Source of the DNA: Companilactobacillus bobalius | GTDB taxonomy: Bacteria; Bacillota; Bacilli; Lactobacillales; Lactobacillaceae | Length of the DNA stretch: 64,000 nucleotides | Assembly (NCBI RefSeq): GCF_009764355.1 | Contig: NZ_LNUA01000032.1 | Span: 434,001 to 498,000 of the forward strand | Reading direction: 5' to 3' | In this document: in pieces, positions 34,300 to 43,787 of the stretch | How the letters are laid out: every line of letters begins with the position of its first letter | How positions within the stretch are numbered: position 1 is the first letter of the stretch | The notes under the pieces: generated by a model | What the model was told of the DNA's origin: nothing | What the model saw: only the letters and a program-made list of their open reading frames with translations | The model's database searches: none | Program-made: the position numbers and the translations under genes

Positions 34300-35220
34300 T
34301 TAATGTTGAGAACGTAATTGCTTAAGAGTATCTTGAAAAATTTTTGGAGGTTCAATCGAAAATTGCATCCACTCATGGGTCCTTGGATGTTCAAATCCAA
34401 GTGTTTGCGCGTGTAAGAATTGTCCCTTACCGGGCAAAGTATTCTTAGGACCATACAGAGGATCTCCCGCAACAGGATGACCAATATACTGCATGTGAAC
34501 TCTGATTTGATGAGTTCGGCCAGTTTCCAATTTTAATTTTAGTAATGAATAGTCTTCAAATTGTTCTAAAACTTCGAAATGAGTAACCGCATGACGACCG
34601 TCTTCTACAACAGCCTGTTTCTTGCGATCAAATTTGGATCGACCTAATGGTGCCGTGATCTTACCCTTTTTCTCTTTGAAGTTACCGTGAACAATTGCCA
34701 AGTATTCACGTAAATTACTCTTATCTTTTAACTGTTTCATCAATGATTGTTTGGCCAGATTGTTTTTAGCAATCATCAAAAGACCGGAAGTATCTTTATC
34801 GATACGATGTACAATTCCTGGTCGGATAACGTCATCATCATTGATTTGACAATGGTATAAGATGGCATTTACGAGTGTTTTATCTGGATGACCTGCGGCT
34901 GGATGAACTACCATCCCTTGAGGTTTGTTAACGACAATAACATCTTGATCTTCGTAAACGACTTCAATTGGAATATTCTCTGGAACAGCCTTGATCGGTT
35001 CTTCTTCGGGAATATTAACCGTAATTTTGTCGTTGGCTACAACTTTTTGACCAGTTTTGCTAACTGGCTGGCCGTTTACTAAAACGTTTTGATCCTTAAT
35101 CAATTTTTGAATCTGTGATCTTGTTAAATCATCTAGTTCACCGTTTAAATAGGTATCCAAACGACTCTTTTTTGGTTCATTATATTCTAATTCGAAAGAC
35201 TTACTTATTATTTTTCTCAC
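34300..35220 (-). CDS. rluD: RluD-type 23S rRNA pseudouridine synthase
   Basis: A 306-residue RluA-family enzyme. An S4 RNA-binding domain is at about 16-75 (RLDTYLNGELDDLTRSQIQKLI), and the catalytic Asp is in HRIDKDTSGLLM (about 138-149). PQGMVVHPAAGH precedes it and LETGRTHQIRVH follows. It makes pseudouridines in helix 69 of 23S rRNA or, for the YlyB-type, similar sites. Its start overlaps the lspA end by 20 bp. Confidence 0.9.
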   Translation of the reverse strand: MRKIISKSFELEYNEPKKSRLDTYLNGELDDLTRSQIQKLIKDQNVLVNGQPVSKTGQKVVANDKITVNIPEEEPIKAVPENIPIEVVYEDQDVIVVNKPQGMVVHPAAGHPDKTLVNAILYHCQINDDDVIRPGIVHRIDKDTSGLLMIAKNNLAKQSLMKQLKDKSNLREYLAIVHGNFKEKKGKITAPLGRSKFDRKKQAVVEDGRHAVTHFEVLEQFEDYSLLKLKLETGRTHQIRVHMQYIGHPVAGDPLYGPKNTLPGKGQFLHAQTLGFEHPRTHEWMQFSIEPPKIFQDTLKQLRSQH

Positions 35221-35665
35221 CTGCTAATTGGACAAACAAAGATACAATTATTAATATTACACCAATCGTAATATAAGTGTCCGCTAAATTAAATATTGGG
35301 AAATTCATAAAATCTAAATTAAACATATCTACCACAAAATGTCTAGTAAAACGATCAATTGCATTACCAATTGTACCAGCTAACAGAAAAATCAATGCAA
35401 ATCGATACATATATTCGTTTTTTGCAGCTTTAATAAAGAGATAGACTAGAACAACTACTGCAATAATAGTAATCAAGTAAAAGAACATCATTTTACCTTC
35501 AAGCATACTCCAGGCTGCACCGGTATTTGTGATATGTGTAATGGAAAGAATTCCCGGGATGAATTCATGGACACTCATTGGAGCAATATTACTAGTGACA
35601 TAATATTTTAGTCCTTGATCACCAATAACTAAGATTGCGCAAAGCAACCAATAAATCAACTGCAC
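35201..35665 (-). CDS. lspA: Signal peptidase II (lipoprotein signal peptidase)
   Basis: A 154-residue membrane aspartic protease with four transmembrane helices. Catalytic Asp residues are in GNAIDR and FNLADT. It cleaves prolipoproteins before the lipid-modified Cys. The start is GTG 35665, overlapping the fhs stop codon as TAGTG, so translation is coupled. Operon order fhs-lspA-rluD. Confidence 0.92.
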   Translation of the reverse strand: MQLIYWLLCAILVIGDQGLKYYVTSNIAPMSVHEFIPGILSITHITNTGAAWSMLEGKMMFFYLITIIAVVVLVYLFIKAAKNEYMYRFALIFLLAGTIGNAIDRFTRHFVVDMFNLDFMNFPIFNLADTYITIGVILIIVSLFVQLAGEKNNK

Positions 35666-37347
35666 TAGAATAATCCTCCGATAGTTCCTTCATTATCAAC
35701 GTCCATATTCAAAGCAGCTGGCTTCTTTGGTAAACCTGGCATTGTCATAATGTTTCCTGTCAATACGACGACAAATCCAGCTCCTAGCTTTGGAACGATG
35801 TCAGTAACATGAAGTGTAAAGTCTTTAGGACTACCTAGACGTTTAGGATCATCACTAAGTGAATACTGTGTTTTGGCGATACAGATTGGTAAATCATCCC
35901 AAGCATTGTCCTTCAAAGTTTGTAGTTGATTACGAGCTTTCTTGCTGTACTCAACATTGTTAGCTCCGTAAACTTCAGAAGCAATCGTAGCAATCTTAGC
36001 TTCAGTAGTTTCTTCATCTTCATAAAGACGTGTATATTGTGATTCTTTTTCAGTTGCCTTAACGACAGCCTTTGCTAAAGCTTGACCACCTTTACTACCT
36101 TCATGATGAATTTCAGCTAATTGAACGTCAACACCTAATTCGTCACAAAGACTAGTTAAGAGCTTAATTTCATTATCAGTATCGGTAGCAAATTTATTGA
36201 TAGCTACGACAACTGGAACGTGATAATAACGCATGTTATGAATGTGACGTTTCAAGTTCTTGAAACCAAGATTCAAAGCATTGAGATCTTCATTTTGAAT
36301 GTCACTAAGAGCTTGACCACCGTTGTACTTCAAAGCACGAATAGTAGCCACAATGACGATGGCATTAGGAGCATGGCTCAATCTAGGGGCAACAATGTCC
36401 ATAAACTTCTCACCACCAAGATCGGCACCAAATCCAGCTTCGGTAACAGCGTAGTCACCTAACTTCATAGCTAACTTAGTAGCTAAGATACTGTTACATC
36501 CATGAGCAATATTAGCAAATGGACCACCATGAATGATTGCTGGTGTATTCTCAAGTGTTTGTACTAAATTAGGTTTTAGAGCATCTTTTAACAGAACTGT
36601 GATTGCACCTTCAACGTGAAGATCACGAACGAAGATTGGCTTCTTATCAAAAGTATAAGCGATAAGGATACTTGAGATTCTTTCCTTCAAGTCATCAATA
36701 TCTTGTGCTAAACAAAGAACGGCCATTAATTCACTAGCAACAATAATTTCAAAATGTTCTTCACGAGGCATTGAGTTGAAAGGACCACCTAAACCAACGA
36801 CGGTATTTCTTAATGCACGATCATTGATATCTAAGGCACGCTTCCAAACAATACGGCGAGGATCAATATTCAATTGATTTCCTTGATGAATGTGATTATC
36901 AATTAAGGCTGCTAAAGTGTTAACAGCACAAGTCAAGGCATGCATATCACCAGTAAAATGTAAGTTGATGTCTTCCATAGGAACAACTTGAGCATAACCA
37001 CCACCAGTGGCCCCACCCTTCATTCCCATTACAGGACCCAATGAGGGTTCACGTAAAGCTAAAACAGTCTTTTTACCAATTGATTGTAAGGAATCAGCTA
37101 ATCCAATAGCGACAGTTGATTTACCTTCTCCAGCTGGAGTTGGGTTGATCGATGTAACTAAAATAAGTTTTCCATCGTCTTTTTCCATTGATTTGGTAAT
37201 GCTACGACCAGAAAACTTAGCTTTATAGTGTCCATATGGTTCAATATCATCTGGTGTCAAACCGATTTTATTGGCAATTTCGTTAATATTTTTCATATTA
37301 TCGTGCTCATTTATTTGAGCAATTTCGATATCACTTGGAAATGACAT
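35665..37347 (-). CDS. fhs: Formate-tetrahydrofolate ligase
   Basis: A 560-residue enzyme joining formate to tetrahydrofolate with ATP, feeding purine and formyl-Met synthesis. The P-loop [14 protein letters not shown] (about 71-84), [37 protein letters not shown] and the final [13 protein letters not shown] are diagnostic. ATG 37347 is chosen because the upstream GTG 37356 lies within the AGGTG ribosome site. The start overlaps the end of the upstream gene by 17 bp. Confidence 0.95.
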   Translation of the reverse strand: MSFPSDIEIAQINEHDNMKNINEIANKIGLTPDDIEPYGHYKAKFSGRSITKSMEKDDGKLILVTSINPTPAGEGKSTVAIGLADSLQSIGKKTVLALREPSLGPVMGMKGGATGGGYAQVVPMEDINLHFTGDMHALTCAVNTLAALIDNHIHQGNQLNIDPRRIVWKRALDINDRALRNTVVGLGGPFNSMPREEHFEIIVASELMAVLCLAQDIDDLKERISSILIAYTFDKKPIFVRDLHVEGAITVLLKDALKPNLVQTLENTPAIIHGGPFANIAHGCNSILATKLAMKLGDYAVTEAGFGADLGGEKFMDIVAPRLSHAPNAIVIVATIRALKYNGGQALSDIQNEDLNALNLGFKNLKRHIHNMRYYHVPVVVAINKFATDTDNEIKLLTSLCDELGVDVQLAEIHHEGSKGGQALAKAVVKATEKESQYTRLYEDEETTEAKIATIASEVYGANNVEYSKKARNQLQTLKDNAWDDLPICIAKTQYSLSDDPKRLGSPKDFTLHVTDIVPKLGAGFVVVLTGNIMTMPGLPKKPAALNMDVDNEGTIGGLF

Positions 37348-37729
37348 TGCTTTCACCTGCTTCTTTTCTAATTAATTTTAAAATACCCTTTGTGGAAGTA
37401 ATCTTAAATGGAAAATAGTCGTGATTACTGAAATTAAATTCCAAAGTCCATTGGTTATTTGCCCTAATGTTAACATCTTTACTCTCGAAAATACGTGTTT
37501 TGTAGTAAGGTTCCTTAATAACAACTTGACCATTTGTAAACTTTACCCAAGAGTTAGATATAATATAGATTACATAGACAGCGTCTAAAATCCAAATTAA
37601 AAATGGAATAATACTCAAAGACATTATCTCCAATTGTAAAATAATCCCCAAACATACAAGACTAAGTGCAAGCGACCACATAATTATCCCCCATGGTCCT
37701 ACTGGTTGAACAAAATGTTTCTTTGACAT
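37331..37729 (-). CDS. EbsA-like small membrane protein
   Basis: A 132-residue protein with two close hydrophobic helices (about 10-60: [20 protein letters not shown] and [20 protein letters not shown]) and a soluble C-terminal part. It resembles the EbsA family of lactobacilli and enterococci, of unclear function. ATG 37729 with CAGGAGAA is the proper start; the open frame upstream runs into the RNase HI gene. It overlaps the fhs start and is probably co-transcribed with fhs. Family assignment is moderately sure. Confidence 0.6.
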   Translation of the reverse strand: MSKKHFVQPVGPWGIIMWSLALSLVCLGIILQLEIMSLSIIPFLIWILDAVYVIYIISNSWVKFTNGQVVIKEPYYKTRIFESKDVNIRANNQWTLEFNFSNHDYFPFKITSTKGILKLIRKEAGESNVISK

Positions 37730-37757
37730 AATTTCTCCTGAAAGGTTTTTAATAAAT

Positions 37758-38159
37758 ATGATTAAATTGTACACCGATGCCGGATTAAATACTAATTTAA
37801 ATCTAGGCGTCGTTAGCTTTGTAATAAGGATTGATAACAAAATTTATACTGATGCGCAGATTCAGAATTTTGATGACAATCATTTTTTAGAATTCTTGGC
37901 ATTAAAAATAGCTTTAACCAATATTATAAAAAAGGGTTGGAATGATGAGATAGTTCTAATTCATTCTGACAGTCAAATTGTAGTTGATAGCGTTGAGAAG
38001 AAGTACTCTAAGCACTATCAACCTATATTGAATGAAATTTTGCAAAATCTAGAACAATTTCCTAGCTATTTCATTAAACATGTTGCTGACAAAGATAATC
38101 GTGAAGCTCATGCTTTAGTTCATCAAAAAATGTTGACTGTTCGTAAAAATCACCGTTAA
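37758..38159 (+). CDS. RNase HI-like protein (YpdQ/reverse-transcriptase-like)
   Basis: A 133-residue RNase H-fold protein. The acidic residues Asp7 (YTDAG), Glu45 (FLEFLALKIAL) and Asp71 (HSDSQIVV) are in place. The fourth position lies in NREAHAL, where His-Ala replaces the Ala-Asp of RNase HI, as in several YpdQ-like proteins. It may cut RNA in RNA-DNA hybrids, or may be catalytically weak. Only 28 bp separate its ATG from the divergent EbsA-like start. Confidence 0.8.
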   Translation: MIKLYTDAGLNTNLNLGVVSFVIRIDNKIYTDAQIQNFDDNHFLEFLALKIALTNIIKKGWNDEIVLIHSDSQIVVDSVEKKYSKHYQPILNEILQNLEQFPSYFIKHVADKDNREAHALVHQKMLTVRKNHR

Positions 38160-38228
38160 TTTATTTCTAAATTTTGATAACTGTGCTAGTATTAAAGCGT
38201 TTCCAATTCAGATGAGGAGGTACTTTTT

Positions 38229-39242
38229 ATGTACTACGTTGTTATGAAAGATCGCGATATTCGTGATAACCTTGCCACCGAACAATATTTGATGAATAAT
38301 GTTGAATTCGATGAGCCCCTAGTTCTCTTTTACATTGAAAAACCTTGTATTATCGTCGGTCGTAATCAAAATACGATTGAAGAAATAAATAGTGACTATA
38401 TTGCTGATAATCACATCACTGTCACTCGTAGAATTTCTGGTGGTGGTGCCGTTTATCAAGATTTAGGTAATCTTTGCTTTAGTTTTGTAGTTGATTCAGA
38501 TGATAAGAATTTTGGTGATTTTAAGTCATTCACGCAGCCAATTATTGATGCACTTCATCAAATGGGTGCAACCACTGCTGAAGTTTCTGGTCGAAATGAT
38601 TTACTAGTTGATGGTAAGAAATTCTCTGGTAATGCTATGTATTCTAGAAATGGAAAGACATTCTCACATGGAACACTATCACTTGATGTGGACTTAGATG
38701 TCTTGACTAAGGCATTGCATGTTCAAAAGGATAAGATTGCTTCTAAAGGTATTAAATCAATTAGAAGTCGAGTAACCAACTTACGTCCATATTTAGCACC
38801 AGAATATCAAGATCTGACAACTGAACAATTCCGTGACAAATTGTTATTAGAATTATTCCATGCCAACAATTTGGATGAAATCAAAGATAAGGAATACATT
38901 GTTACTCCTGAAGATCAGAAGCAAATTGATAAGATCAAAGAAGAATACTATTACAACTGGGATTGGGTTTACGGTAAATCCCCTGCTTTCACTGCTAAGC
39001 AAAGAAAACATTTTGATATGGGAACTGTCGATGTCCGTTATAATATTGAAAATGGTAAAGTCGGAAATATCGAAATTTATGGTGATTTCTTTGGTATGAA
39101 AGATGTTAACGATATTAAACAAAAATTATTGAATATTAAATTTGACCGTGAAGATGTTTTAAAAGTATTAGATCAATTTAATTTAGATGACTATTTCAAA
39201 GGTATTCCTGAAGTCGAACTATTAAAACTATTTACGCCATAA
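38229..39242 (+). CDS. lplA: Lipoate-protein ligase A
   Basis: A 337-residue ligase. The lipoyl/AMP-binding motif is RRISGGGAVYQDLGNLCFSF (about 74-93), then GRNDLLVDGKKFSGNA with the catalytic Lys. The C-terminal accessory domain runs from about 250. It uses ATP to attach free lipoate to E2 and GcvH proteins. It is monocistronic with GAGGAGG upstream and a terminator downstream. Confidence 0.93.
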   Translation: MYYVVMKDRDIRDNLATEQYLMNNVEFDEPLVLFYIEKPCIIVGRNQNTIEEINSDYIADNHITVTRRISGGGAVYQDLGNLCFSFVVDSDDKNFGDFKSFTQPIIDALHQMGATTAEVSGRNDLLVDGKKFSGNAMYSRNGKTFSHGTLSLDVDLDVLTKALHVQKDKIASKGIKSIRSRVTNLRPYLAPEYQDLTTEQFRDKLLLELFHANNLDEIKDKEYIVTPEDQKQIDKIKEEYYYNWDWVYGKSPAFTAKQRKHFDMGTVDVRYNIENGKVGNIEIYGDFFGMKDVNDIKQKLLNIKFDREDVLKVLDQFNLDDYFKGIPEVELLKLFTP

Positions 39243-39256
39243 TTTATTTATATACA

Positions 39257-39296
39257 TAAAAAAGTGGATTGAGAAAAATAATTCTCAACCCACTTT
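39257..39296 (+). terminator. Terminator after lplA
   Basis: AAAAAGTGG-GAGAA and TTCTC-CCACTTTTT pair with a small internal bulge and a T-rich tail. Confidence 0.8.
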
Positions 39297-39335
39297 TTAT
39301 TTTTGGTATCATTATCCTTAATGAGGGGATAAAAA

Positions 39336-40280
39336 ATGATTAATGAAACAGTATTAGACCAAGGACACAAACTAGTAGATGTTCACTCAACTAAGAATCT
39401 AAATGATTCCGATCGTACATCATTGATTGAAAACTATAACTTGACCAATGAGATTCTAGATTACGCTGATGATGAAAATGAACGAGCTCGATTTGAATAC
39501 GACGAATACAGTCAAACCTTTTTGATTGTTTACAATGTTCAAAATGAAAATGAGCAAAGTGATGATCTTTCACAGAGAGTCTTACCCATTTCCTTTGCTA
39601 TCAAGGATAAACAACTTTTCTTGTTCACAAACGACGCTACTCACTATGTGAGAGATTATCTTCTTTATGCGAAGAAAAACTTTAGTGAAGGTAAAGAAAA
39701 TTTGTTGTGGGAACTTATTTTTCACACCTTTGATCAGATTTCTAGTGATTACAGCGATCAAATTAGCGAAACTGATTCCAAGAGAAACAAAATTCAACGT
39801 TTGATCAAAAAACATCATTCTTCCGAAAATCAAATTTTGGATTTGGCCGAATTACAAGACCTAACAACGTACTTGAGTACTGCCATTAGTGGTAATGCGA
39901 CGGTTCTTAATGAAATAGAACTCATTTCTAGTGGTAAGGTTCAACAACTACATCTTACTAAAGCTACACATGAACATCTTCATGATTCAGTCATTGAAAT
40001 TGAACAAATCAAAAACCAAGTTAACCTGAGTTCCGATATTATTGATCGTATTTCTAACACTTACAATAATATTTTGAACAATAGAACAAATACGACCATG
40101 AAGGTGCTGACAGTTTACACTATCATTTTAAGCATCCCCACAATCGTATCAGGTTTTTACGGTATGAATATGAAATTACCTATTGCTGACCAAGAATGGT
40201 CTTGGATCTTTTCATTAATCATTACCATTGTTATTATTTTAATTATTCTTTGGGACTTACACAGACGCAATAGTCTCTAA
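39336..40280 (+). CDS. corA: CorA-family magnesium/divalent cation transporter
   Basis: A 314-residue CorA-type channel. A long cytosolic alpha/beta and coiled-coil part (1-about 245) is followed by two C-terminal helices with the selectivity motif GMN (GFYGMNMKLP, near 280) and the end WDLHRRNSL. It imports Mg2+ down the membrane potential as a pentamer. It converges on the methyltransferase gene with 4 bp overlap. Confidence 0.9.
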   Translation: MINETVLDQGHKLVDVHSTKNLNDSDRTSLIENYNLTNEILDYADDENERARFEYDEYSQTFLIVYNVQNENEQSDDLSQRVLPISFAIKDKQLFLFTNDATHYVRDYLLYAKKNFSEGKENLLWELIFHTFDQISSDYSDQISETDSKRNKIQRLIKKHHSSENQILDLAELQDLTTYLSTAISGNATVLNEIELISSGKVQQLHLTKATHEHLHDSVIEIEQIKNQVNLSSDIIDRISNTYNNILNNRTNTTMKVLTVYTIILSIPTIVSGFYGMNMKLPIADQEWSWIFSLIITIVIILIILWDLHRRNSL

Positions 40281-41395
40281 TGTTTAGCCCAATATTGGTA
40301 CATATCAGTTCTAATAGAACCATTGTAAAGCTTACGTTTCTTAGTAGCTAATTCACCATAGTATTTTTCAAATTCAACATCACTAGTCAAAATATACTTA
40401 TTCCAAGTGGGAGCGGTCGAGAAGACTTCTCCCATTTCTTTGTATAGTTTTCTTACTCCAGCCATGTCACTCATACGTTGACCGTAAGGAGGGTTAGAAA
40501 TGATTGTTCCATACTCCCCTTCAATCTTCAAATCCTTAACGGCAATTTGTTTAAATTGAATATCATGTAGAACACCAGCATCATGGGCATTCAGTTTAGC
40601 TACGTCGATCATTGAACCATCAATATCACTAGCAAAGATATCCAAATCAAGATCTTTTTTAACACCAGCCTTAGCTTCTTCCTTTAAGTTAGCAAGAATC
40701 TTAGGATCAAACCAGTCGAAATCCTCAAATAGAAAGTGACGTAAAATGCCAGGTGCGATATTTTTGGCCATACGTGCGGCTTCAATCGCAATAGTACCTG
40801 AACCTGTTGTTGGATCCATGAAAGGATCTTCCTCGGGATGCCAAACAGTTAAAAGAATCATGGCAGCCGCAAAGTTTTCTTTCAAAGGAGCAGCACCGTG
40901 TTCAACACGATAACCACGCTTGTACAACGATTCACCAGTTGTATCCAGGGTTACCTCTACAACATCTTTATGAATACGAGTTTCAATTTGAAATTTTGCA
41001 CCAGTCTCAGGTAAACGTCCACGACGCATGAAAATATCGGCCATCTTATTAACAATGGCTTTTTTAGTAATAGCTTGAATATCACGTTCTGAATGTAATT
41101 GTGATTTAACAGTTCTAGCCTTGATAGGGAAAGCTGCATTTAAAGGTAGCCAATTATCCCAATCGATTGCATAAACTTTATCGAATAGTTCTTCGAAAGT
41201 TGTTGCCTTGAAAGTACCAATCAAAATCTTAATTCGATCGGCACTTCTAAGCCACAAGTTAGCCTTAGCAATATCTTCGTATTCACCGTCAAAATAGACC
41301 TTACCATTCTCGGTCTTTGTATCGTATCCCAAATTCTGTAATTCTTTTGCGGTTACAGATTCAAAGCCGCTTGACATAGTCGCAATTAATTTCAT
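40277..41395 (-). CDS. THUMP-domain class I rRNA guanine-N2 methyltransferase (RlmL/YpsC-like)
   Basis: A 372-residue SAM-dependent methyltransferase. A THUMP RNA-binding region covers about 1-155. The Rossmann part has DPTTGSGTIAIEAA (about 190-203) and the N2-amino motif NPPYGQRM (about 298-305). It probably methylates a guanine in 23S rRNA. The frame extends upstream to 41533 into rnpB; ATG 41395 with AGAGGGAG fits the family start MKLIATMSSGFE. Confidence 0.9.
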   Translation of the reverse strand: MKLIATMSSGFESVTAKELQNLGYDTKTENGKVYFDGEYEDIAKANLWLRSADRIKILIGTFKATTFEELFDKVYAIDWDNWLPLNAAFPIKARTVKSQLHSERDIQAITKKAIVNKMADIFMRRGRLPETGAKFQIETRIHKDVVEVTLDTTGESLYKRGYRVEHGAAPLKENFAAAMILLTVWHPEEDPFMDPTTGSGTIAIEAARMAKNIAPGILRHFLFEDFDWFDPKILANLKEEAKAGVKKDLDLDIFASDIDGSMIDVAKLNAHDAGVLHDIQFKQIAVKDLKIEGEYGTIISNPPYGQRMSDMAGVRKLYKEMGEVFSTAPTWNKYILTSDVEFEKYYGELATKKRKLYNGSIRTDMYQYWAKH

Positions 41396-41431
41396 ATTGC
41401 TCCCTCTTAATTTAATTTTTAATTGATTGTA

Positions 41432-41460
41432 TAAAAAAAGGACGAACAAGTCGTCCCTTT
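41432..41460 (-). terminator. Terminator of rnpB
   Basis: GGACGA-CTTGT-TCGTCC followed by seven T on the minus strand, immediately after the RNase P RNA 3' end. Confidence 0.85.
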
Positions 41461-41838
41461 GCCTCGATAAACTCCTATAGGCCACGTTCTGTTCATGTGT
41501 TAGGCTGGCAATCCTAACACAGTTAGTAATCATCTATCTACAATTAAGCCTTCACAGTAGATTCATTTCTCGTTATGAAGCGCCCCTACCAAAGTTTGGG
41601 TTGCCCGCTTGCGGGGTTTACCTCGTTCCACCATTGCAATTTCTCACAATAATTCGTCTCTGTGGCACTTTCAAGCTATTAACACATAGTCAAAAGACCT
41701 TAGTGCTTTCGCTGCCGTTACCCTAAGGTACCTTGGCTTATTGGGCCAAGCACAAACACTGCAAGCATCTCAGCTCGCGCGGGCGTGGACCTTCCTCAGC
41801 CTAGATAACTAGACCGCGATTACTCGTAATTTACCGAC
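41461..41838 (-). ncRNA. rnpB: RNase P RNA, Bacillus type B
   Basis: About 378 nt catalytic RNA of RNase P, which trims tRNA 5' leaders. Universal elements appear in order on the minus strand: GAGGAAGGTCCACGC, the GAAAGTGCCACAGAGACGAA segment, the GGTAAACCCC block (recognises tRNA CCA), and ACAGAACGTGGCCTATAG near the 3' end. The ends TCGGTAAATT and AGTTTATCGA pair as P1. A -10 box TATACT (41850-41845) overlaps the region just after gpsB. Ends are approximate. Confidence 0.93.
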
Positions 41839-41852
41839 TTGAATAGTATACA

Positions 41853-42494
41853 CTAAAATCTGTTAAAATTGTTATTATTATTAAAATTATTTTGATTTTG
41901 TCCAGAATTACCATTCATAGGGCGATTTCCTTGAAAATTATTTTGGTTGTTAAAGCCATTATTCATATTAGGATTGATCTCAGTATGACCACTTTCAACC
42001 CCGTCATGATTATTCATGTTGTTAGGAACAACAGCTGATGCAAATTGTTTAGCACCGTCATTGTTACTTTCGGGAACGCCATTAGCAAAGTCATGACCAA
42101 AGACACGTTTTTCAAGATTAGAAAGGCGTCTTAAAATATCATAATTAGTTGAAGCCTCAGCAATTGAGCTTGAAACTGGTTTTTGTTGTGGTTGTGGTCT
42201 TCTGTTTTGAACTTGAGGTCTATGTTGTTGTGCTGATTGATTTGCATTCATACCACGTGATTGCATTAAACTCTCATTTTCAGCCTTTAATTGACCAATT
42301 TCATTTGTAAAAGTTTCGTAGTCCTTAATAATACCATCTAAGAATTGATCAACTTCGTTAGGGTCGTAACCTCTCATCTTTGTCTTAAATTCTTTTTGCA
42401 AAATATCGTTAGGTTGGTAGTTTAAGGCAAATTCATTGCCACCATTATTGCCGTTGTTACTACCGTTTTGGTTCATTCCATTCATATTGTTCAT
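41853..42494 (-). CDS. gpsB: DivIVA/GpsB-type cell division protein with Asn-rich tails
   Basis: A 213-residue protein. The GpsB/DivIVA lipid-binding and coiled-coil core (about 27-75: PNDILQKEFKTKMRGYDPNEVDQFLDGIIKDYETF) couples division and wall synthesis by docking PBP1. A second conserved piece is NYDILRRLSNLEKRVFGHDF. The N-terminal Asn/Gly/Met-rich leader (1-20) and long Asn/Gln tail (about 160-213) are not part of usual GpsB (about 110 residues). The GGGGTG site supports the start at 42494. Confidence 0.88.
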   Translation of the reverse strand: MNNMNGMNQNGSNNGNNGGNEFALNYQPNDILQKEFKTKMRGYDPNEVDQFLDGIIKDYETFTNEIGQLKAENESLMQSRGMNANQSAQQHRPQVQNRRPQPQQKPVSSSIAEASTNYDILRRLSNLEKRVFGHDFANGVPESNNDGAKQFASAVVPNNMNNHDGVESGHTEINPNMNNGFNNQNNFQGNRPMNGNSGQNQNNFNNNNNFNRF

Positions 42495-42539
42495 TATTAA
42501 ACACCCCAGTGTTAATTATTATTCTAAAAACGACTGAAA

Positions 42540-43091
42540 CTAGCTATCTGATAACATATTAGCAAAATCCTGCATAGAATCAAAATCTATTAATTCCAGT
42601 TGATAATCAGTTCCACCATCCTGATAAGATTTAATAGCCTCATAGTCATACTTTGGCTTACCACCGCTATCGGGATCGTAGAAAATCAAAGCTCCGTTTG
42701 TATGTTGTAGCATAAAACTTTGCCATACTCTTAATTGTCTACCTGAATGATAACTCATATTGGAAACTTTGTTGACATAGTCAGCGTTTCTTAAAAAATT
42801 TTTTAGTAATAGCTGATTGTTCTCATTCCACTTATTTCCAAATTCAGCATATGGTAATATCACTGCATGTCTTATATTATAGCCTTTTTTCTTAACTTCT
42901 TGTATAGATTTACCCACAATTTGTTCTGTTCCTAATTGTGCACCAGTAATTATCCATTCTGTTCCATTTTCGGCATAATTAATTAGTCTTTCTTGAAAAA
43001 AGTCTTGAATTACTTTGGCTTTTGGGTCATCATCTTTAAAAATACCTAGCTCAAAAGATCGATAACCTGTTACCCATAAATTTTTTAGCAT
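42540..43091 (-). CDS. ypsA: YpsA-like SLOG-family protein (DUF1273)
   Basis: A 183-residue DUF1273 protein with a Rossmann-like SLOG fold: LWVTGYRSFELGIF at the start, WIITGAQLGTEQIVGKSIQE and HTNGALIFYDPDSGGKPKYDYEAI. In Bacillus YpsA affects FtsZ and sits beside gpsB, as here. ATG 43091 behind AGAGGAG is used, not the in-frame start at 43127. It is divergent from recU with about 65 bp between. Confidence 0.88.
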   Translation of the reverse strand: MLKNLWVTGYRSFELGIFKDDDPKAKVIQDFFQERLINYAENGTEWIITGAQLGTEQIVGKSIQEVKKKGYNIRHAVILPYAEFGNKWNENNQLLLKNFLRNADYVNKVSNMSYHSGRQLRVWQSFMLQHTNGALIFYDPDSGGKPKYDYEAIKSYQDGGTDYQLELIDFDSMQDFANMLSDS

Positions 43092-43126
43092 AAAGAATTC
43101 TCCTCTAATTAATATTTTCGGCATCA

Positions 43127-43135
43127 TGGTATAAT
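43127..43135 (+). promoter_or_regulatory. Extended -10 promoter of recU
   Basis: TGGTATAAT is an extended -10 element. Transcription would begin near 43142, leaving a leader of about 16 bases carrying only GGGAG before TTG 43158. No good -35 hexamer is visible. Confidence 0.6.
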
Positions 43136-43157
43136 TTGCACAGTGGGAGTTGATATT

Positions 43158-43787
43158 TTGAAGATAAACTATCCTGATGGTCGAACTTTTAACAATAAAC
43201 CATCACAATCTCCTCTTAGTGAAACGAGCGCCAAAAAGAAAATGATTTTTGGTGATCGTGGTATGACGCTTGAGGAAGAGATTAATGAAAGTAATAAGTA
43301 TTATCGTAGTCACGATATAGCGGTAATATATAAGAAGCCAACGCCGATTCAAATAGTTAAGGTAGATTACCCTAAAAGAAGTAAAGCTGTCATTAGAGAA
43401 GCTTACTTCCGCCATGCTTCTACTACTGATTACAACGGCGTGTACAATGGCTATTATGTTGATTTCGAAGCTAAGGAAACTAAGAATAAGAATATTTTTC
43501 CGTTGAAGAATTTCCATCAGCATCAAATTGATCATCTTAAAATGTGTCAGAAACAAGGTGGCATTTGCTTTGTCATTATAAAATACGTAGAATTAAAACG
43601 CTATTTTGTAACGCCTGCTGATGAAATCTTTTTACACTGGGATGCTCAAAAAAATGACGGTCCCAAATCAATACAGTTGAAAGATATCGTCAACAGTTCC
43701 ATCGAAGTCAAGTCAGATTATAATCCTACTTTACCCTATATTAATGCTGTTCAACAGTTAATCGAAAGTGGGAAGGAGAAAAAATGA
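43158..43787 (+). CDS. recU: Holliday junction resolvase RecU
   Basis: A 209-residue RecU with MIFGDRGMTLEEEINESNKYY (N-terminal block), HASTTDYNGVYNGYYVDFEAKETKNK (nuclease core with Asp, Glu and Lys) and FPLKNFHQHQIDHLKMC. It resolves Holliday junctions and modulates RecA. The frame is open from GTG 43143, but the -10 box and GGGAG spacing favour TTG 43158. It overlaps pbp1A by 4 bp (ATGA), the usual recU-pbp1 operon. Confidence 0.92.
   Translation: MKINYPDGRTFNNKPSQSPLSETSAKKKMIFGDRGMTLEEEINESNKYYRSHDIAVIYKKPTPIQIVKVDYPKRSKAVIREAYFRHASTTDYNGVYNGYYVDFEAKETKNKNIFPLKNFHQHQIDHLKMCQKQGGICFVIIKYVELKRYFVTPADEIFLHWDAQKNDGPKSIQLKDIVNSSIEVKSDYNPTLPYINAVQQLIESGKEKK

Noticed and set aside
38196..38210. 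CRE-like AAAGCGTTTCCA before lplA
   Set aside because: Two departures from the CcpA consensus and no sugar link; too weak to call.
41396..41533. N-terminal extension of the rRNA methyltransferase
   Set aside because: It reads into the rnpB terminator and RNA; the ATG at 41395 has a strong ribosome site and family-typical start.
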